Part shown: positions 61,524 through 64,000 of the stretch, in pieces
Position numbering within the stretch: position 1 is the stretch's first letter
Layout: each line of letters begins with the position of its first letter
Source of the DNA: Acetispira formosa (nom. nud.)
GTDB taxonomy: Bacteria; Desulfobacterota; Desulfarculia; Adiutricales; Adiutricaceae
DNA length: 64,000 nucleotides
Direction of reading: 5' to 3'
Assembly: GCA_023525915.1 (NCBI GenBank)
Contig: CP026657.1
Coordinates: 3,868,001-3,932,000, forward strand
Position numbers and translations under genes: made by a program
Notes under the pieces: generated by a model
Seen by the model: only the letters and a program-made list of their open reading frames with translations
The model's database searches: none
Told to the model about the DNA's origin: nothing

Positions 61524-62099
61524 ATGCCTGATTATCTGACTGACCAACTGGCTATTGCCGATTTGATGACCAAATGGATGTACCGCGACAACGGACAATG
61601 GGATGAGCTGATGACTCTGTTTCACCCGGCAGGAACGATTGAAGTCACCTGGTTTGAAGGACCGTTCGCCGATTTCGTGGAAGGGTCCAAGCGCATGGGC
61701 CGTTCGGATTTGAAAACCAAGCACTTCGTCGGCTCGCCGGTGACAACTTTTAATGGAAACAAGGCCGTGGCCGAGACCAACGCCGCCATCATCGCCGACA
61801 ACCCGCGCCTTAACCTGGGCTGTGTCGTTCACAATCGCTTTTTCGATTTGCTGGAAAAGTATCAGGGCGAATGGAAAATATTCAAGCGCCAGAGCGTCTA
61901 TGATACCGGGTATTTCACTTTTTCCGGCCTACCGGGGGAAATAGAAGGGGCGGTGGCGGAAAAATACCCCCGCGAATATGCTCCGCTGGCTTATGTTCTG
62001 GAAAAAGGCGGCTTTCCGGTTAAACGGCTCTTCGCCACCAAAGGCAGCGGCCTGGAAAAAGAAATGAGGGAGAAGGCTGAGGTCTGGCTGAAATCCTGA
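61524..62099 (+). CDS. SnoaL-like (NTF2-fold) protein
   Basis: 191 residues from ATG 61524, preceded by AGGAGGG; the frame open upstream to 61323 is not supported. The N-terminal ~130 residues have the SnoaL_4 pattern: AIADLMTKWMYRDNGQWDEL, MTLFHPAGTIEVTWFEG, then KHFVGSPVTTFNGNKAVAET. Members include dehydratases, isomerases and dehydrochlorinases with small aromatic or cyclic substrates. The C-terminal extension (EYAPLAYVLEKGGFPVKRLF) is unassigned. Its partner gene is a URO-D-fold protein 49 bp downstream. Confidence 0.82.
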   Translation: MPDYLTDQLAIADLMTKWMYRDNGQWDELMTLFHPAGTIEVTWFEGPFADFVEGSKRMGRSDLKTKHFVGSPVTTFNGNKAVAETNAAIIADNPRLNLGCVVHNRFFDLLEKYQGEWKIFKRQSVYDTGYFTFSGLPGEIEGAVAEKYPREYAPLAYVLEKGGFPVKRLFATKGSGLEKEMREKAEVWLKS

Positions 62100-62148
62100 C
62101 CGGCCCTTCCGCGCCAGCTTCACTGATCCGCAACAAAGGAGGAAGACA

Positions 62149-63357
62149 ATGACATTCGTACTGCAAAAACTGGGCGACTTCGGCGCCCTGGCCAATTGGC
62201 CCAGGGCCGCCGTCCCCATCCTGGCCCAGATCAACGAACACATTCCCCAACTCTGCCAATTGCCGCACGACTATCTCCTGCGCGACGACCCTGAATCGAT
62301 GGCGGAATGCACTCTTCTGGTTTATGAATACTATGATGTTTCCTTATTGATAGCCAATCTGGACGCCTACAATTTCGAAGCTGAATCCATGGGCCAGAAA
62401 ATATCCTACGCCACCGGCCGCTACCCGGATATCGACCGCAGCGACTATTTGATCAAAGACAAAAATGATTTGGACAAGATAAAATTCGGCGGCCTTGAAA
62501 GCGGCCGTTATCCCTATCTGCTGAAATACGTCAAAGCATTCAGGAAATACGCAGGCTGCTATCCGGCCTCAGACGCCTGTGCGCCCTGGAGCCTGGCGGC
62601 CAACATCTACGGGCTGGATCGTCTGGCCCTGTCGGCCATCAGCGATCCGGGGTTCACCCATGAAATGCTCCGCCGCATTATTTATGATTTCATGGTGCCG
62701 CTCTACCGGGCCCAATTGGAAGTTCTGCCCGAGCGGCGACAATATGACCTGGCCGACGCTTTCGCCAGCCCGCCCCTGGTTTCGCCCAAAATTTTCCGGG
62801 ATTATGTGGTGCGGTATTATGACGAACTCTGCCGGGCTTTTGAGGGCGCCGACATCACTTTCGGAATTAAAGGCATCTGGGGAGTCGGGGTGGTGCCGGA
62901 AAAAAACCGGGAACAGTTCACTGATGATCTGGTGCACGTCACCGGCGGCACTCTGGGCGGCATGGACCCTGATGTGGCCAACATCGGCCCGCAATGGTAC
63001 CGCGATTACGCCGACCGCAAGAAAGTGCCCATGTTCCTGGGCCTGATGACCAAGCTCCTGGAAGACGGCCCGGTGGAGGCGATAGTCGAGCGGGTGAAAC
63101 ATTACACCCTGACCGGGAAAAACGGCCTGACTCCCTTCGTCTTCTTTTTGAGCAACGTCGCGCCGGCCACGCCTTCCGAACATGTTCACGCGGCCGTTCA
63201 GGCCGTCAGAACTTTCGGCCAGCCGGAGGCTGACTCCTCGACTTCGTTCCAGATCAAGCCTCGGGAAAGTTTCGGGGATTTCGTGGCCTGGAAAAAGTCC
63301 AATAACCCGGAAGGCTATTCATTCAAATGGCTGGAACGCTCCGGTCTAGGTCGTTGA
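62149..63357 (+). CDS. Uroporphyrinogen-decarboxylase-fold protein lacking zinc-site cysteines
   Basis: 402 residues, URO-D superfamily (TIM barrel). Family blocks: VYEYYDVSLLIANLDAYNFE at the N-terminus, PWSLAANIYGLDRLALSAIS, FGIKGIWGVGVVPEKNREQF, and the C-terminal SNVAPATPSEHVHAAVQAVR. In corrinoid/CoM methyltransferases of this superfamily (MtaA, MtbA types) this last block reads G-C-x-x-P and an H-x-C motif lies upstream; here both Cys are absent (FFLSNVAP; HVTGGT), so thiol-methyl transfer with the usual Zn site is unlikely. It is also not a canonical HemE. GGAGGAAG before the ATG. Probably co-transcribed with the SnoaL-like gene. Confidence 0.83.
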   Translation: MTFVLQKLGDFGALANWPRAAVPILAQINEHIPQLCQLPHDYLLRDDPESMAECTLLVYEYYDVSLLIANLDAYNFEAESMGQKISYATGRYPDIDRSDYLIKDKNDLDKIKFGGLESGRYPYLLKYVKAFRKYAGCYPASDACAPWSLAANIYGLDRLALSAISDPGFTHEMLRRIIYDFMVPLYRAQLEVLPERRQYDLADAFASPPLVSPKIFRDYVVRYYDELCRAFEGADITFGIKGIWGVGVVPEKNREQFTDDLVHVTGGTLGGMDPDVANIGPQWYRDYADRKKVPMFLGLMTKLLEDGPVEAIVERVKHYTLTGKNGLTPFVFFLSNVAPATPSEHVHAAVQAVRTFGQPEADSSTSFQIKPRESFGDFVAWKKSNNPEGYSFKWLERSGLGR

Positions 63358-63421
63358 AAACCAGATTCCACAAACAAACCGGCTTTCAGAAACGATAGGG
63401 GCCGGGGAGAGGAAAAAAGGC

Positions 63422-64000
63422 ATGATTCGCAGCATTTTAATCGCCCTGTTCATTTTGGCTTTTTCAACCGGCGCCCAGGCGGGCGGCCCGTCCGAACGCG
63501 ACCGGGTTTTCAGCGATCTGTACTTTAAATCACAGCTTAAGCCCCAGGCCGTTTCCGCCGGGGAAGACGGCCACGGGGCCGGGATAACGTTTGTCATTAT
63601 GCCGGAATTCCATTCTTCCAGCCACAGCGATATGAAAACGAAACTCGGCGGAACCAAACTCAAAACGTCGGACGGCGATTCCAAGACCGGCAGCCTGATG
63701 TTCACCGTCTCCAAGGAATTGACCGACACCTTCAGCTTGGGCTTTTTGTATCAGATCGCCTATATGGATTATTCCGGCGGACTTCTGACGCCGGATCTGG
63801 CGGGTTTCAGCGGTCAGACGGAATTGGACAGCCTTTCACATCTGGTGGGTTTTTTCAGCATTGTGAATTTAAAGGAATACGGCACCTTGAACCTGAGCCT
63901 GCTCCAGGATTTCGACAGCTACGATGGCCACGAAACCTTTGTCTCACCCTATGGCACCGATACCCGCACCCTGTCTGATTTCAAAACCAGGGTAACATCT
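63422..64000 (+). CDS. Exported beta-barrel-like protein, 3' part outside window
   Basis: The frame from ATG 63422 (AAAAAAGG upstream) is open for 193 codons to the window end. Signal peptide MIRSILIALFILAFSTGAQA, then a region of short alternating strands: SLMFTVSKELTDTFSLGFLY, LVGFFSIVNLKEYGTLNLSL, ending in an acidic/Asp-Tyr stretch. Alternating hydrophobicity and lack of Cys suggest an outer-membrane barrel or autotransporter-type domain. The family cannot be fixed because the C-terminus is missing. Confidence 0.7.
   Translation, partial: MIRSILIALFILAFSTGAQAGGPSERDRVFSDLYFKSQLKPQAVSAGEDGHGAGITFVIMPEFHSSSHSDMKTKLGGTKLKTSDGDSKTGSLMFTVSKELTDTFSLGFLYQIAYMDYSGGLLTPDLAGFSGQTELDSLSHLVGFFSIVNLKEYGTLNLSLLQDFDSYDGHETFVSPYGTDTRTLSDFKTRVTS

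Overview
The window looks like a chromosome segment of an anaerobic, GC-rich bacterium using the Wood-Ljungdahl pathway. A complete bacterial-type pair, cooS (CO dehydrogenase) and acsB (acetyl-CoA synthase), sits near the left edge. The rest of the core (hemW, cobU, recR, ilvB-ilvN, hisB-hisA, mutS2, a MutS2-Smr protein, LysR regulators) and the outer-membrane-type protein at the right edge suggest a Desulfobacterota-like diderm. That placement is an inference from gene style, not from a marker-gene tree.

Layout. 1-14.2 kb is chromosome: a cut-off LysR gene, cooS-acsB, a MITE-like element with intact target duplication, an inositol-monophosphatase-type gene, cobU, hemW, an esterase/PfpI pair, an MFS exporter, a DUF362 protein and a flavodoxin-type reductase. 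14.28-47.89 kb is a 33.6-kb integrative element in the 3' end of tRNA-Arg(CCG), bounded by 55-bp direct repeats and with matching 21-bp repeats just inside both ends. 47.9-64 kb is chromosome again: a GHKL sensor protein, recR, ilvBN, a very large imperfect palindrome, hisBA, a membrane-anchored unknown, mutS2, a TauE/SafE transporter, a LysR gene divergent from a SnoaL-like/URO-D-like pair, and a cut-off exported protein.

The island is modular. Its left end has a tyrosine integrase and a 543-residue protein I cannot place. Next comes a seven-gene leftward operon: an ERF single-strand annealing protein, a Cas4/RecB-like Fe-S nuclease, a CobS-like AAA ATPase, a DUF3150 protein, a CobT-like VWA protein, a zinc-ribbon protein and a one-TM peptide. 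Then a 6-kb redox/catabolic cassette (two aldo-keto reductases, tautomerase, a cupin gene broken by an amber codon, a hydrolase and a divergent AraC regulator) is bracketed by diverged direct repeats. After that come a coiled-coil unknown, decayed YolD-like, methylase and nuclease genes, a helicase-mod-res type III restriction operon, and a right-hand replication block (DUF927 primase/helicase-like and DUF3987 proteins, AlpA/excisionase-like HTH proteins). I found no relaxase, coupling protein, type IV secretion or virion gene, so it looks mobilizable or satellite-like rather than self-transmissible.

The chromosome is also rich in non-coding architecture. There is a family of perfect long hairpins whose stems differ but whose loop is conserved (8.76, 59.90, 60.04 kb), an 820-bp head-to-head palindrome whose arms carry small hairpins with compensatory changes (52.98-53.80 kb), a 242-bp MITE-like element with a 10-bp target duplication (5.69 kb), and two further dispersed repeat pairs (0.63/55.2 kb and 56.56/61.25 kb). 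These are the least explained signals in the window.
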